Origin: Stenotrophomonas panacihumi
GTDB lineage: Bacteria > Pseudomonadota > Gammaproteobacteria > Xanthomonadales > Xanthomonadaceae
Direction of reading: 5' to 3'
Length of the DNA: 64,000 nucleotides
Assembly: GCF_001431645.1 (NCBI RefSeq)
Contig: NZ_LLXU01000058.1
Span: 62,001 to 126,000, forward strand
The translations under genes were made by a program, and so were the position numbers. Shown here piece by piece: positions 1 through 9,707 of the stretch. How positions within the stretch are numbered: position 1 is the stretch's first letter; every line of letters starts with the position of its first letter. The notes beneath the pieces were generated by a model that did no database searches, was not told where the DNA came from, and worked only from the letters and a program-made list of their open reading frames with translations.

Positions 1-990
1 GGCATCGACCTGGACCGCATCGCCGCCGAGCCGCTGCTGGTGGCCTCCGGCGTCGGTGCCTTGCTGGTGGTGAAGTTCGCGCTGCTGTTCCTGGTCGGCC
101 GCGTGGCGCGGCTGCCGATGCGCAGCTGCCTGATGCTGGGCACCGTGCTGTGGCTGGGCGGCGAGTTCGCCTTCGTGGTGTTCAACGAGGCGCATCGCGT
201 GGGCCTGCTCAACGCCGCCAACCACGACCGGCTGGTGGCCATCGTCGGCCTGTCGATGGCGCTCACGCCGCTGCTGCTGCTCGGCATGCAGCGGCTGCTC
301 GGGCAGGCGCCGCGCGCCGAGCGCGAGGAGAAGGAATTCGACAAGATCGACCCGCAGTCGCCGCAGGTGCTGGTGGCGGGCATGGGCCGCTTCGGGCAGA
401 TCGTTGCGCGCCTGCTCACCGCCCAGCGCATTCCCTACGTGGCGCTGGAGCACAACCCGGAGACGGTGGAAGACCTGCGCCGCTTCGGCAGCCAGCTCTA
501 CTACGGCGATCCCACGCGCCCGGAACTGCTGCGCGCGGCCGGCGCGGATCGCATCAAGGTGTTCGTCATCGCCATGGACGAACCGGATACCAACATCAAG
601 GCGGTGCGGTTGATCCGCCGGCTGTACCCGCAGGCCAAGGTGCTGGCCCGCGCGCGCAACCGCCAGCACGCCTGGAAACTGATGGACCTGGGCGCCGAGC
701 CCTTCCGCGAAGTGCTCGGCTCCAGCCTGGAGCTGAGCGAGCGCATGCTGGTGGAGCTGGGCAGCGACGCGGCCGCCGCCGAGCACACGGTGGCCCGGTT
801 CCGCCAGCACGACGAGGACCTGCTCAAGCGCCAGTACCTGGTGTACGACGACGAGGCGGCGGTGATCCAGACCTCGCGCGAGGCACGCGCGGACCTGATG
901 CGGCTGTTCGAGGCCGACATCGAAACCGACGCGCCGCCGCCGGACGAGGCCGTGCCCGGCCCCGCGCGCGAAGGCGGCCCGGCCCGTTGA
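1..990 (+). CDS. KefC-type cation/proton antiporter, C-terminal part (partial)
   Basis: The frame is open from base 1, so the gene begins before the window; only the last 329 residues are seen. The first about 100 residues are hydrophobic and form the last membrane segments of a CPA2-type exchanger. They are followed by an RCK/TrkA-N nucleotide-binding domain starting with the Rossmann motif GMGRFG, with the acidic residue of YVALEHN at the end of its second strand. KefC/KefB/YbaL proteins export K+ or exchange it for protons in the inner membrane, and the RCK domain gates them by binding nucleotide or glutathione adducts. The exact subfamily cannot be told without the N-terminal half. The last 20 residues are Pro/Ala/Gly rich and probably disordered. 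Confidence 0.85.
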   Translation, partial: GIDLDRIAAEPLLVASGVGALLVVKFALLFLVGRVARLPMRSCLMLGTVLWLGGEFAFVVFNEAHRVGLLNAANHDRLVAIVGLSMALTPLLLLGMQRLLGQAPRAEREEKEFDKIDPQSPQVLVAGMGRFGQIVARLLTAQRIPYVALEHNPETVEDLRRFGSQLYYGDPTRPELLRAAGADRIKVFVIAMDEPDTNIKAVRLIRRLYPQAKVLARARNRQHAWKLMDLGAEPFREVLGSSLELSERMLVELGSDAAAAEHTVARFRQHDEDLLKRQYLVYDDEAAVIQTSREARADLMRLFEADIETDAPPPDEAVPGPAREGGPAR

Positions 991-1043
991 AAGGCGCCGG
1001 CCGCATGCCCGATGATCCGCCTTCACGTCATCGGGGGAGACGG

Positions 1044-1436
1044 ATGAAGCGAAGGATGCTGGCCTGGGCGCTCTGCCTGCCCGCCCTGCTCGGTTGCACG
1101 GCGCGCTCGCCGCTGCAGGGGCAATGGGTGGTGGACCTGCAGGGCACGATCGAACAGGCGCGCCGCGATGGCATCACCGCACAGGCGGTGCCGCAGATCC
1201 GCGCCGTCTACGGCGGCGGGCGCATCGAGATCACCGACGAAGCGCTGGTGATGCGCATCGACGGCATGCCCGAGGCGATCTCGCGCCACTACCGCGTCCT
1301 CGACCAGCAGGGCGATTGCTACCGCATGGAAATCAATGGCGCCCCCGGCACGCATCGCTACTGCCTGCGCGGCGCGCGCCTGCTGGTGCACGACCCGTCC
1401 ACGCCGCTGACGGTGGTGTTCCAGCGCGCGCCCTGA
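1044..1436 (+). CDS. small putative lipoprotein, unknown function
   Basis: Encodes 130 residues. The N-terminus MKRRMLAWALCLPALLGC is a lipoprotein signal with a lipobox ending at Cys18, so the protein is probably exported and lipidated. The mature part is a small, beta-rich-looking domain containing two further Cys residues that could form a disulfide (QGDCYRM and RYCLRG). ATG 1044 was chosen because the purine-rich GGGGGAGA lies just upstream at 1033-1040; the open frame extends further upstream but overlaps the antiporter gene. No family is recognised. It stops 6 bases before the end of the convergent zwf gene. Confidence 0.7.
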   Translation: MKRRMLAWALCLPALLGCTARSPLQGQWVVDLQGTIEQARRDGITAQAVPQIRAVYGGGRIEITDEALVMRIDGMPEAISRHYRVLDQQGDCYRMEINGAPGTHRYCLRGARLLVHDPSTPLTVVFQRAP

Positions 1437-1442
1437 GGGGGC

Positions 1443-3152
1443 TCAGCCGCGCGGCTTGCGGCGAGCGCTGGTCTTGCGCGCGGGGGTGCGGGTCGCCTTC
1501 GTGGCCTTCTTCGGCGTGGTCGCCCTGGTCGCCTTGGTTGCCTTCGCCGGCTTCGCTGACTTGCCTGCGGTCGTGGTCGACCGCTTGGCCACCGAGCGCT
1601 CCTCGGCCGCGCGCCGCGGCGGTGGGCGTCGGCCGGCGGTCAACGCGCGCCAAGCGTGGCCGCCATTCAGCGCAAGCAATGCATCGGCGGCCGCCGGGCC
1701 AGCACTGCCGGCAGGGTAATTCGGGAAATCGCTCGGCGGTTCCTTCCACGCATCGAGGATCGGCTGCACGATGCGCCACGCCGCCTCGACCATCGCCGCA
1801 TCCTGGAACAGGCCGGACTCACCGTTCATGCAGTCGCGCAGCAACTGCTCGTAGCCCACGGTGTATTCCTTGGGGAACCAGTCGCGGTAGCGGAAATCCA
1901 TCCGCACCGGCGCCAGCGCCACCTGCGGGCCGGGTCGCTTGACGTCGAACTGCAGCGAGATGCCTTCGTCCGGCTGGATGTGCAGCACCAGCCAGTCCGG
2001 GCCATACCCGCCCACCTCGGTACTGCGGAACGGCGCCATCGGCGCGGGCTTGAAGCGGATGGCGATCTCGGTGGTGCGCTCGCGCAGCCGCTTGCCGGTG
2101 CGCAGGTAGAACGGCACGCCGGCCCAGCGCCAGGTATCGACCTGCAGCTTCATCGCCACGTAGGTCTCGGTATTGGAGTCTTCCGGGACGGTGTCCTCCT
2201 CGCGATAGCCCGGCACGGCGACGCGGTTGATCGCGCCGGCCGCGTACTGCCCGCGCACCACGTCCTCCGGCTTCAGCGGGCGCACCGCCTCGATCACCTC
2301 CGCGCGCCGGCGATGCATCGCCTCGGTGGTGAACGCCGCCGGCGGTTCCATCGCGATCATCGCCAGCAGCTGGAACAGGTGGTTGGGCACCATGTCGCGC
2401 AGGCAGCCGGTGGGGTCGTAGAAGCGCCCGCGCCCTTCCACGCCGATGGTCTCGGCGGCGGTGATCTGCACGTGGTCGATGCGGTCGCGGTTCCATACCG
2501 GCTCGAACAGGCCGTTGGCGAAACGGAAGGCGAGGATGTTCTGCACCGTCTCCTTGCCGAGGAAGTGGTCGATGCGGAAGACCTGGTCCTCCTCCAGCAC
2601 GCGCGCGACGATGTCGTTGAGTCGGCGTGCGCTGGGCACGTCATGGCCGAACGGCTTCTCCACGATCACCCGCTTCCAGCCATTGCCTTCCTTCTGCTTC
2701 ACCAGCCCGGCCGCGCCGAGGTTGAGCAGCGCCGGCTCGAAGAAGCGCGCCGCCGTGGCCAGGTAGAACAGCACGTTGCCCTCGGTGCCGTAGCGCGCGT
2801 GCAGCTTCTCCAGCAGCGTGCCGAGCGCGTGGTAGGCGTCCAGGTCGGTGAAGTCGCCGCGCAGGTAGTGCATGCGCTCGCGCAGCCAGTCCCAGGCATG
2901 GGTGTCGAAGCCCTCGGCCTGGAACTCGGCATCGCGCGCCACGAGCAGCTCGCGCATCTGCCGGCCGATGTTGCCGCGCCACGCGCGTTCGCTGATGTCG
3001 CCGTGGTCCACGCCGACGATGGCGAAGTGTTCGCCCAGCGCGCCTGCGCGGCGCAGGTTGTACAGCGCGGGCATCACCAGGCGGCGGGTGAGGTCGCCGC
3101 GGGCACCGAAGACGACGATGAGGCAAGGCGGCACGGCCGGGTTGGCGGTCAT
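1443..3152 (-). CDS. zwf: glucose-6-phosphate 1-dehydrogenase with basic C-terminal tail
   Basis: Oxidises glucose 6-phosphate to 6-phosphogluconolactone with reduction of NAD(P)+, the entry to the pentose phosphate and Entner-Doudoroff pathways. The 569-residue product has the nucleotide-binding motif GARGDLT (residues 16-22), the conserved EKPFG (165-169) and the active-site signature RIDHFLGKE (193-201). Normal family members end near residue 490-500. Here about 65 extra residues follow, made almost only of Lys, Arg, Ala, Thr and Pro in histone H1-like repeats such as AKATKATRATTPKKATKATR. The ATG overlaps the stop region of the GH15 gene by 4 bases (ATGA), so the two are translationally coupled. 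The function is certain; the tail is unexplained. Confidence 0.95.
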   Translation of the reverse strand: MTANPAVPPCLIVVFGARGDLTRRLVMPALYNLRRAGALGEHFAIVGVDHGDISERAWRGNIGRQMRELLVARDAEFQAEGFDTHAWDWLRERMHYLRGDFTDLDAYHALGTLLEKLHARYGTEGNVLFYLATAARFFEPALLNLGAAGLVKQKEGNGWKRVIVEKPFGHDVPSARRLNDIVARVLEEDQVFRIDHFLGKETVQNILAFRFANGLFEPVWNRDRIDHVQITAAETIGVEGRGRFYDPTGCLRDMVPNHLFQLLAMIAMEPPAAFTTEAMHRRRAEVIEAVRPLKPEDVVRGQYAAGAINRVAVPGYREEDTVPEDSNTETYVAMKLQVDTWRWAGVPFYLRTGKRLRERTTEIAIRFKPAPMAPFRSTEVGGYGPDWLVLHIQPDEGISLQFDVKRPGPQVALAPVRMDFRYRDWFPKEYTVGYEQLLRDCMNGESGLFQDAAMVEAAWRIVQPILDAWKEPPSDFPNYPAGSAGPAAADALLALNGGHAWRALTAGRRPPPRRAAEERSVAKRSTTTAGKSAKPAKATKATRATTPKKATKATRTPARKTSARRKPRG

Positions 3153-4945
3153 GGGTGGCGTTCCTTTTCTCCGGAAAGACCATGCAGGCGCAGCGCGCTG
3201 TTGACCAGGGCCACGTGCGAATACCCCTGCGGGAAGTTGCCGAGCATGCGGCCGCTGCGCGGATCGTACTCCTCGGCCAGCAGGCCGACGTCGTTGCACA
3301 GGCCGATCAGGCGCTCCAGCAGCGTGCGCGCCTCGTCCAGCCGGCCGAGCAGGGTGTAGTTGTCGACCAGCCAGAAGCTGCAGGCGACGAACACGCCCTC
3401 GCCCGCCGGCAGGCCATCGGCCTCGTCGTCGGCGTGGTAGCGGCGCACCAGGCCGTCGAGGGTGAGGCGCTGCGCGATGGCGTCGGCGGTGGCGGCCACG
3501 CGCGGGTCGTCTGGCGGCAGGAAGCCGACCAGGGGAATCAGCAGGCAGGCGGCGTCGAGGCGGTCCGAGTCGTAGCTCTGCACGAAATGGCCATCGGCAT
3601 GCACGCCGCGTTCGAGCACTTCGGCATGGATGCGGTCGGCCAGCGCGCGCCAGCGCACGCGTTGCTCGGGCGTGGAATCACCGAAGCCGTCGCGCGCGCC
3701 GCAATCGAATGCCAACCACGCCATCACCTTGGAATGCACGAAATGGCGGCGCGCCTCGCGGATCTCCCAGATGCCCTCGTCCGGTTCCTGCCAGCGCTGT
3801 TCCAGCTGCTCCAGGTAGACGGTGAGCAGGCCGTCGCCCCACTTCGGCGGTGGCACGCCTTTTTCATGCGCGTAATGAAACGCGCCGATCAGTTCGCCAT
3901 ACACGTCGAGCTGGAACTGGCCGGCCGCCGCGTTGCCCACGCGCACCGGCTGCGAGCCCTCGTAGCCCGGCAGCCACGGCACCGACCATTCCAGCAGCCG
4001 GCGCTCGCCCCACACGCTGTACAAGGCCTGCAGCTGGTCGGGCGAACCGGCCACGGTGCGGCGCAGCCAGTCGCGGAAGGCTTCGGCTTCGTCGTGGTAA
4101 CCGGCGGTGATCAGCGCCACCAGCGTGAACACCGAATCGCGCAGCCAGCAGTAGCGGTAATCCCAGTTGCGTTCGCCGCCGAGGCGTTCGGGCAGCGAGG
4201 TGGTCGGCGCGGCGACGATGGCGCCGGTGGGCAGGTAGCTCAGGCCCTTGAGCACCACCAGCGAGCGCCTGACCTGCGCATCCCACGGCCCCGCGCTGTG
4301 GCAGCGGTCGGACCAGCGGTGCCAGAAGTCCTCGGTTTCGCGCAGCGCCTGCAGGGGGTCCAGTGGCGGCGGCGCCTGCTCGTGCGACAAGCCGTGGCTG
4401 AGCACGAACCAGGTGTGGCCGCCTTCGAGCAGGGTGAACTCGACTTCGGTGGCCAGGTCATGGCCGAGCAGGTGCATCGGCGTGCGCAGGGTGACGCGGT
4501 CCGGCCCGCAGACCGCCTGGATGCCATCGTCGATCTGCGTCACCCACGGCACCGAGTGGCCGTAGTCGAAGCGCAGCAGCACGCGCATCTGCAGGTCCAC
4601 CTGCCCGCGCGTGCAGCGCACGATGCGCACCAGGTGCGTGTGCACTTCCTCGTCGTGGCTGGTGACCATGAAGTCCAGCAACTGCACGCTGCCGGTCTCG
4701 GTATCGAACGTGGTTTCCAGCACCAGGCTGCCGTCGCGGTACTGGCGCGTGCTGCGGTACGGCGCTTTCGGGGCGAGCTTCCAGCAGCCGTGTTCCTCGT
4801 TGCCCAGCAGCGCGGCGAAGACCGCATCGGAATCGAAGCGCGGCAGGCACAGCCAGTCGATGGTGCCGTCGCGGTCCACCAGCGCCGCGCTGCGGCAGTT
4901 GCCGAGCATGGCGTGGTCCTCGATGCGTGCTGCCGTCCCGGTCAT
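3149..4945 (-). CDS. glycoside hydrolase family 15 protein (glucoamylase/trehalase type)
   Basis: Encodes 598 residues, the usual length for bacterial GH15 proteins. The N-terminal beta-sandwich region begins with the typical IEDHAMLGNCRSAALV stretch. The (alpha/alpha)6 barrel contains the family signature RNWDYRYCWLRD at 259-270 and the VWGE and EGIWEIRE segments that hold the acidic catalytic residues. GH15 enzymes release glucose from alpha-glucans or split trehalose; there is no signal peptide, so it should act in the cytoplasm. It is the first gene of a pair with zwf (4-base overlap), which suggests glucose released here is routed after phosphorylation into the oxidative pathway. Glucoamylase and trehalase cannot be told apart by eye. 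Confidence 0.88.
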   Translation of the reverse strand: MTGTAARIEDHAMLGNCRSAALVDRDGTIDWLCLPRFDSDAVFAALLGNEEHGCWKLAPKAPYRSTRQYRDGSLVLETTFDTETGSVQLLDFMVTSHDEEVHTHLVRIVRCTRGQVDLQMRVLLRFDYGHSVPWVTQIDDGIQAVCGPDRVTLRTPMHLLGHDLATEVEFTLLEGGHTWFVLSHGLSHEQAPPPLDPLQALRETEDFWHRWSDRCHSAGPWDAQVRRSLVVLKGLSYLPTGAIVAAPTTSLPERLGGERNWDYRYCWLRDSVFTLVALITAGYHDEAEAFRDWLRRTVAGSPDQLQALYSVWGERRLLEWSVPWLPGYEGSQPVRVGNAAAGQFQLDVYGELIGAFHYAHEKGVPPPKWGDGLLTVYLEQLEQRWQEPDEGIWEIREARRHFVHSKVMAWLAFDCGARDGFGDSTPEQRVRWRALADRIHAEVLERGVHADGHFVQSYDSDRLDAACLLIPLVGFLPPDDPRVAATADAIAQRLTLDGLVRRYHADDEADGLPAGEGVFVACSFWLVDNYTLLGRLDEARTLLERLIGLCNDVGLLAEEYDPRSGRMLGNFPQGYSHVALVNSALRLHGLSGEKERHP

Positions 4946-5092
4946 GCGGGCTCCGTCGCCGGAAAGGGCGCAGTCTCACATGGGGGATGTGAGCATTTGA
5001 TGCAGCGGCGCGCGGGCGTTTGGGAAGCTGCGTTGCGGGAGAGACGTTTGCTTGCGCTTGTATATGGCGTGGTCGCGGGCGCGCCCGATGGC

Positions 5093-5431
5093 TCAGCGCC
5101 CGGTCAAGCCCCGCAGCAGCGGCGCGACCTTGCGCTCCAGCAGCGCGACCAGCGCCGGGTCCATATAGGCGTAATCGTCCGGGATATCCAGGCACACCAC
5201 CCGCATGCCGCGCAGGTGCGCGGCGAAGCGCTGCTTCAGCCGGCGCAGGTGCGCGCGCTCCATGACGCAGACCAGGTCGCAGCCTTCCAGCTGGTCGGCC
5301 GACAGCGGCACCTCGGCGTCATCGGCCAGGCCGGCCGAGTCGGTCTCCACGCCGGGCCAGTCGGCGAACACCCGCTCGGCCGTGGGGCTGCGCAGGCGGT
5401 TGCGGCTGCACAGGAACAGGACGCGCGCCAG
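5093..5431 (-). CDS. small protein-tyrosine phosphatase-like protein (CX5R loop)
   Basis: About 112 residues if translation starts at CTG 5431. Right after the start comes RVLFLCSRNRLRSPTAE, the phosphatase P-loop CX5R(S) typical of short low-molecular-weight PTP relatives. The central part includes VCVMERAHLRRL and the C-terminal part CLDIPDDYAYMDP, which carries the acidic residues. The frame is closed upstream by the TAA of the ankyrin gene at 5438-5440. The only ATG/GTG/TTG-type start is GTG 5371, which would remove the P-loop, so a non-standard CTG start is the best reading. It follows the ankyrin gene by 6 bases and is probably coupled to it. The substrate is unknown. Confidence 0.65.
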   Translation of the reverse strand: MARVLFLCSRNRLRSPTAERVFADWPGVETDSAGLADDAEVPLSADQLEGCDLVCVMERAHLRRLKQRFAAHLRGMRVVCLDIPDDYAYMDPALVALLERKVAPLLRGLTGR

Positions 5432-5437
5432 CGGGGC

Positions 5438-8400
5438 TTACCGGCTCTCGCGCAGGAAGCGCGCCATCGACGACACGCCCGGCACGGCCGGCTCGAACTG
5501 CCCGGCGACATCGACGAAGCCGCGCATGATGGCGATCTCGCGCGGCGTGCGGTTCAGGCCATCGCGGCGGTCCGGGTCGGCACCGGCGCGCAGCAGGCGC
5601 TGCACCAATGCCGGCAGGCCATGCAGGGCCGCCAGGTGCAGCGGGCCGAAACCACGCGGGTCCTGCACGTCCAGCGAGACGCCTTCGTCGAGCAGGCGCT
5701 CCACGCCGGCCAGCACCACCTGTTCGTCGCAGCGCGTGCCCGGCTCGGCGCGCGCGCCGAGCAACAGCAGCAGCGGGCTGACCTTGCCGGCCGCGACCTT
5801 CTCCGGGTCGGCACCCGCCAGCAACAACGTATCGAGCAGCGCGAGCAGGCGCGAACGGTCGCGCGCGGTGAAGCCATACAGCGCGGCGCAATGCAGCGGC
5901 GCGAGGTCCTGCGCGTCGCCGGCATGCACGTCGGCGCCGGCGGCGAGCAGGCGCGCGCTGATGTCCGGCAGGCCCAGCGCGGCGGCCAGCATCAGCACGG
6001 TCACGCCGCCCGGCAGACGGTGTTCGATCTGCGCGCCGGCATCGAGCAGCGCCACGACGATCTCGGTCTGGCGCATGCTCACCGCCGCCGACAGCGGGGT
6101 GGCGCCACTGCTGGCGGCATGCTGCGGGTCGGCGCCGCGCGCCAGGCACAGGTCGACGACCGCGGCATGGCCACTGCCGGCGGCGCGCAGCAGCGCGGTG
6201 CAGCCCTGCGCGTCGACGGCGTCGACCGGCAGGCCGAGTTCGATCAGGCGGCGCACCGCGTCGGCGTCACCGCGGGTGGCGGCGGCCGGCACGTCGGCCG
6301 CGCGCAGCGGGCGGCGCGGCAGCGGCCACACGCGCCAGTCCAGCCAGTCGGCCAGGTCGCGGCGGCCGGTGGACAGCGCCACGCCCAGCGGGGTCTGGCC
6401 GTCGGCGGCGCGTGCGTCCGGCGAGGCGCCCTGCATCACCAGCAGCTTCAGCGAGGCTTCGCGACCCAGCGCGGTGGCCAGGTGCAGCGCGGTCATGCCG
6501 TGGCTGTCGCGCGCCTCGCGGTCCACGCCGCGTTCCAGCAGGGCCTGCTGCAGGCGCAGCCAGCCCAGGCGCACGGCCAGCGACAGCGGCGGCTCGCCGC
6601 CCTGGGTGCCGGACTGCGCGAACGGATCGGCGCCACGCTCCAGCAGTTCGAGCGCGACCTGCTCCAGGCCACGCGAGCCGCTGTCCTGCTGCACGCAGGC
6701 GGCGAGGAAACGGCTCAGGCCACCGGCGCCGGACGGCGACACGCCGTGGCGCAGCAGCACCTGCAGGGTCGGCACGGCATCGAGCCCGCGCGAGAGCAGC
6801 GCGAACACCGGCACGTCGCCGCAGGCATCGCGCACTTCGGCGTCGGCGCCGTGGCGCAGCAGCCAGTCCACGGCGTCGGGGTTCAGGGCCAGGTGCGGGT
6901 CGTGCAGCAGTTCGCCCAGTTCCTGCGGCGCGCACAGCCGCGCCAGCGCGGCCAGGCCTTCGCCGCGGCCGAGCTGCAAGCCTTCGCGCAGCAGCACCAG
7001 CGGCGGGCGGTCGAGCACCGGCGGCGGCGCGCCGGGGTCGGCGTCCGCATCGGCGCGGGTATCGGTGACGGCGGCCGGCAGCGGATATTCCGGATCCAGC
7101 AGCGCGACGATGCTCCAGCGCCCGGCTTCGGCGGCCAGGTCCACCGCGCGGCGGCCGGCGTGGTCGGCCTGGTCGGCCGGCAGGCCGAGGTCGAGCAGGC
7201 GCTGGATCAAGGCCGGCGAGGCCTGTTCGGCGGCGGCGGCGAGGATCACCGCGCCGCGGCCGTCGCTGTCCACGGCGGTGAAATCGGCCTTGCGCGCCAG
7301 CAGCTGTTCGAGCACGGCCGCGCGGCCCTGGCGGGCGGCTTCCAGGAACGGGGTGCGGCCGAACAGGTCGCGGGCGTCGAGGTTGGCGCCGGCGCCGAGC
7401 AGCACGTCGACGATCTCGGCATGGCCGGCCAGCGCGGCCTCGTGCAGGGCGCTGCGGCGCTGGCGGTCGCGCGCGTCGATGCGCGCCTTGTGCTTGAGCA
7501 GCAGCTGCACGCCGGCCGGGTCGTCTTCCTCGGTGCCGGCGGCGGCCAGCAGGACGGGGCTGCCCTCGGCCGGCTCGGGCTTGGCGCCGCGCTCCAGCAG
7601 GAAGCGGGCCAGGCGCCAGTTGCCGGCCTGGCAGGCGGCGGCCAGCGGCGAATGGCCTTCCTGGTTGAGCGCGTCGATCTCGGCGGCGGCATCGCGCAGC
7701 AGCGCGGCCACGCCCGGATCGGAGCTGCGCACGGCATGGTGCAGCGGGGTGTTGCCTTCGCCATCGGTGACGCGCGGGTCGGCACCGTTGGCGAGCAGGG
7801 TCATCACCGCGTCGGGGCGGCCGTGCCAGCTGTCGCGCGTGGCGGCCAGCAGCGGGGTCATGCCGCGGTACGGCTGGTTGATGTCCACGCGGCGGATGAT
7901 GAGCTCGCGAAGCAGGCGCAGGTCCGGCAGCACGGCGGCGAGCACCACCAGGCTGCGCTGGTCGCGCCAGCTGTCTTCGGGCAGGGCGTGCGGATCGACG
8001 CCGGCTTCCAGCAGCTGCAGCGCGCGATCCACCCGGCCGCCGCGCGCGGCGTCGTACAGCGCCGGCACCCATTCGTGGCGCGGCAGGGTTTCCAGCGGGG
8101 CCGATTCGACGGCCGCCGCGGCCAGCAGTTCGCGCGCCTGCGGCGAGGCCGCCGGGGCCAGGGCCGCCGTGCCGGCGTGGGGCATGCGCTGCAGCAGCAG
8201 GTGCAGGGCCGGCGCGAGCAGCGCCCCGGCCACCGCCGCGCCCCAGCGCGCGCCGCCTTCCAGCAGGCCCGGCCAGGCCAGCACGAGGCCGGCGCCGCAG
8301 ACCGCCAGCACCGCCGCGGCCACCACCAGGCCCTGCCAGGCGTGCAGTTCGCGCCCGCCCAGGTGCTGCCAGCCGGTGCGCAGGTCACCGCCTTCGCGTT

Positions 8401-8776
8401 CGAGTTCGTGCCACAAGGGCCAGGTGCGCCACAGGCCGAGCAGGGTCGCGGCCACCGCGATGCTCAGCGCCAGCGCGGCCGGCAGGCTGCCGCTGTCGCG
8501 CAGCGCGGTCAGCGGCCAGGCCACCAGCAGGGCGAGCAGCGCGCCGCCGCCGGCCCACAGGCCCAGCAGCGGCAAGGCACCCTGGAGGGCGGCCTTGGGC
8601 GTGGCGGGCAAAGCGCGGGTTCCGCGCGCCCACGACACGCCCAGCGCGAAGGCCGGCTGTGCCAGGCACACCGCCAGCGCCGCGACCACCCCGCCGACAC
8701 CGGCGAGCAGGCTCAGCAGCGCACCGGCCGCGAAGGCCACCGGCAGCAGGCGCGCGCGCGGCAGGCGGTCACTCAC
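5438..8776 (-). CDS. large membrane-anchored ankyrin-repeat protein
   Basis: Encodes 1112 residues from GTG 8776. The first about 250 residues are Ala/Leu/Gly rich with several predicted membrane segments, for example [18 protein letters not shown]. From about residue 290 onward the protein is a long array of ankyrin repeats, seen as recurring units such as [20 protein letters not shown] and [20 protein letters not shown]. Ankyrin arrays bind other proteins; the likely arrangement is an inner-membrane anchor with the array on one side. GTG 8776 was chosen because the upstream part of the frame overlaps the YcgL gene; the two genes overlap by 8 bases (GTGAGTGA), indicating translational coupling. 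The partner is not known; the downstream phosphatase is a candidate. Confidence 0.85.
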   Translation of the reverse strand: MSDRLPRARLLPVAFAAGALLSLLAGVGGVVAALAVCLAQPAFALGVSWARGTRALPATPKAALQGALPLLGLWAGGGALLALLVAWPLTALRDSGSLPAALALSIAVAATLLGLWRTWPLWHELEREGGDLRTGWQHLGGRELHAWQGLVVAAAVLAVCGAGLVLAWPGLLEGGARWGAAVAGALLAPALHLLLQRMPHAGTAALAPAASPQARELLAAAAVESAPLETLPRHEWVPALYDAARGGRVDRALQLLEAGVDPHALPEDSWRDQRSLVVLAAVLPDLRLLRELIIRRVDINQPYRGMTPLLAATRDSWHGRPDAVMTLLANGADPRVTDGEGNTPLHHAVRSSDPGVAALLRDAAAEIDALNQEGHSPLAAACQAGNWRLARFLLERGAKPEPAEGSPVLLAAAGTEEDDPAGVQLLLKHKARIDARDRQRRSALHEAALAGHAEIVDVLLGAGANLDARDLFGRTPFLEAARQGRAAVLEQLLARKADFTAVDSDGRGAVILAAAAEQASPALIQRLLDLGLPADQADHAGRRAVDLAAEAGRWSIVALLDPEYPLPAAVTDTRADADADPGAPPPVLDRPPLVLLREGLQLGRGEGLAALARLCAPQELGELLHDPHLALNPDAVDWLLRHGADAEVRDACGDVPVFALLSRGLDAVPTLQVLLRHGVSPSGAGGLSRFLAACVQQDSGSRGLEQVALELLERGADPFAQSGTQGGEPPLSLAVRLGWLRLQQALLERGVDREARDSHGMTALHLATALGREASLKLLVMQGASPDARAADGQTPLGVALSTGRRDLADWLDWRVWPLPRRPLRAADVPAAATRGDADAVRRLIELGLPVDAVDAQGCTALLRAAGSGHAAVVDLCLARGADPQHAASSGATPLSAAVSMRQTEIVVALLDAGAQIEHRLPGGVTVLMLAAALGLPDISARLLAAGADVHAGDAQDLAPLHCAALYGFTARDRSRLLALLDTLLLAGADPEKVAAGKVSPLLLLLGARAEPGTRCDEQVVLAGVERLLDEGVSLDVQDPRGFGPLHLAALHGLPALVQRLLRAGADPDRRDGLNRTPREIAIMRGFVDVAGQFEPAVPGVSSMARFLRESR

Positions 8777-9026
8777 CGGCACGCTCCACGCCCGGCAGGG
8801 TCTGCGGCATCTGCAGGTAGAAACCCCGCCCGGCCAGCGCCTCGCGCACCTGGGCGATATCGGCCTGGGCCAGCTTGCGCTGGGCATCCAGGGACACTTC
8901 GAGCACGAACGTCAGCGCGCCCAGCTGGGCGAGCAGCGGCGCCGGCAAGGCGCCGAAGGCATCGCGCGCGGCGAGGTAGACGAAGGTGTCCTGCTTGCGT
9001 TGGCTCTTGTAGACGTAGGCTTGCAT
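8769..9026 (-). CDS. YcgL domain-containing protein
   Basis: An 85-residue cytoplasmic protein beginning [20 protein letters not shown], the characteristic N-terminus of the YcgL (DUF1315-like) family found across gammaproteobacteria. The whole length is one domain. The biochemical role of the family is not established. The ATG at 9026 fits the usual family start; longer upstream reading would run into the intergenic terminator region. It is the first gene of a leftward set with the ankyrin and phosphatase genes. Confidence 0.85.
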   Translation of the reverse strand: MQAYVYKSQRKQDTFVYLAARDAFGALPAPLLAQLGALTFVLEVSLDAQRKLAQADIAQVREALAGRGFYLQMPQTLPGVERAGE

Positions 9027-9159
9027 GCGTGCGGGCCACGCCCAGCGGAGAGAAAAACCAGCGGGAATTGTGTCGGAAATACGGCACTGGCGAAAGGTTC
9101 GCCAGCGTGCTTCACACCCGGCGCTGTTCATTATCCCGGTGGCAGGCAACGGCGCGGTG

Positions 9160-9184
9160 AAAAAGAGAAGGCCCGCCGCGGGCC
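9160..9184 (-). terminator. terminator of the pigment operon
   Basis: On the minus strand the 6-bp stem GGCCCG/CGGGCC (9170-9175 and 9179-9184, 3-base loop) is followed by TTCTC and a run of T (A run at 9160-9164 on the plus strand). It lies about 55 bases after the stop of the last gene of the 19-gene operon, so it is well placed to end that transcript. Confidence 0.7.
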
Positions 9185-9238
9185 GCGGCCGGAAGTTCCG
9201 GCGGCGACGCGCGACGGGCCCGGTCGGGCACGCGGGGC

Positions 9239-9679
9239 TTACTTCACCTTCGCGTAGGTGCCCTTCAGCGCCATGCCGGCGAGGATGGCGCCGGCGTAGC
9301 ACTCGTAGCTGGTCGGGCTGCTGAATTCCTTGGCCTTGTAGAAGCTGACCACGTCGATCACGGCGTTGGCGCCCTTGGCCTTGGCGCCGTCCTGCAGCGC
9401 CTTGAGCACCGACAGCGTCACCCAGCGGCAGGCCGCCTCGTCGCTCTTGTTGGCGGCGTTGGTCTTGCGGTTGGAGACATCGCTGCCGAACGATTCGATC
9501 ACCGCCGGGTGGCTCTGGCCGGCGAGATAGAACTTCACGCTGCCGTCGATGCCGGCGTCCTTGGCTTCCTGCGAATTCACCAGTTCCTGCAGCGACTGCT
9601 CCACGCGCGTTTCGCGGGCGAAGGCGCTGGGCGCGGCGACCAGCAGGGACAGGCAGGCGGCGGCGAGAATTCGTTTCAT
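9239..9679 (-). CDS. secreted aryl polyene-cluster protein (often called excinuclease-like)
   Basis: Encodes 146 residues. The N-terminus [21 protein letters not shown] is a signal peptide with an AFA cleavage site, so the protein goes to the periplasm. The mature domain contains [17 protein letters not shown], resembling small secreted proteins annotated, probably wrongly, as excinuclease ATPase subunit in xanthomonads and other aryl polyene clusters. There is no nucleotide-binding motif, so a repair role is not supported. It is the last gene of the operon, 28 bases after the ketosynthase gene, with a terminator just downstream. A role in pigment handling outside the membrane is inferred from position only. 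Confidence 0.7.
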   Translation of the reverse strand: MKRILAAACLSLLVAAPSAFARETRVEQSLQELVNSQEAKDAGIDGSVKFYLAGQSHPAVIESFGSDVSNRKTNAANKSDEAACRWVTLSVLKALQDGAKAKGANAVIDVVSFYKAKEFSSPTSYECYAGAILAGMALKGTYAKVK

Positions 9680-9707
9680 GGTGGGGCTCCTTGTGGTTGA
9701 ACGACGG

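Noticed and set aside
3155-9160. Very long open frame on the plus strand opposite GH15, phosphatase and ankyrin genes
   Set aside because: It is antisense to genes with clear families, its composition is Ala/Arg/Gln/His-rich without domains, and it follows from the G+C-rich codon bias of the real genes.
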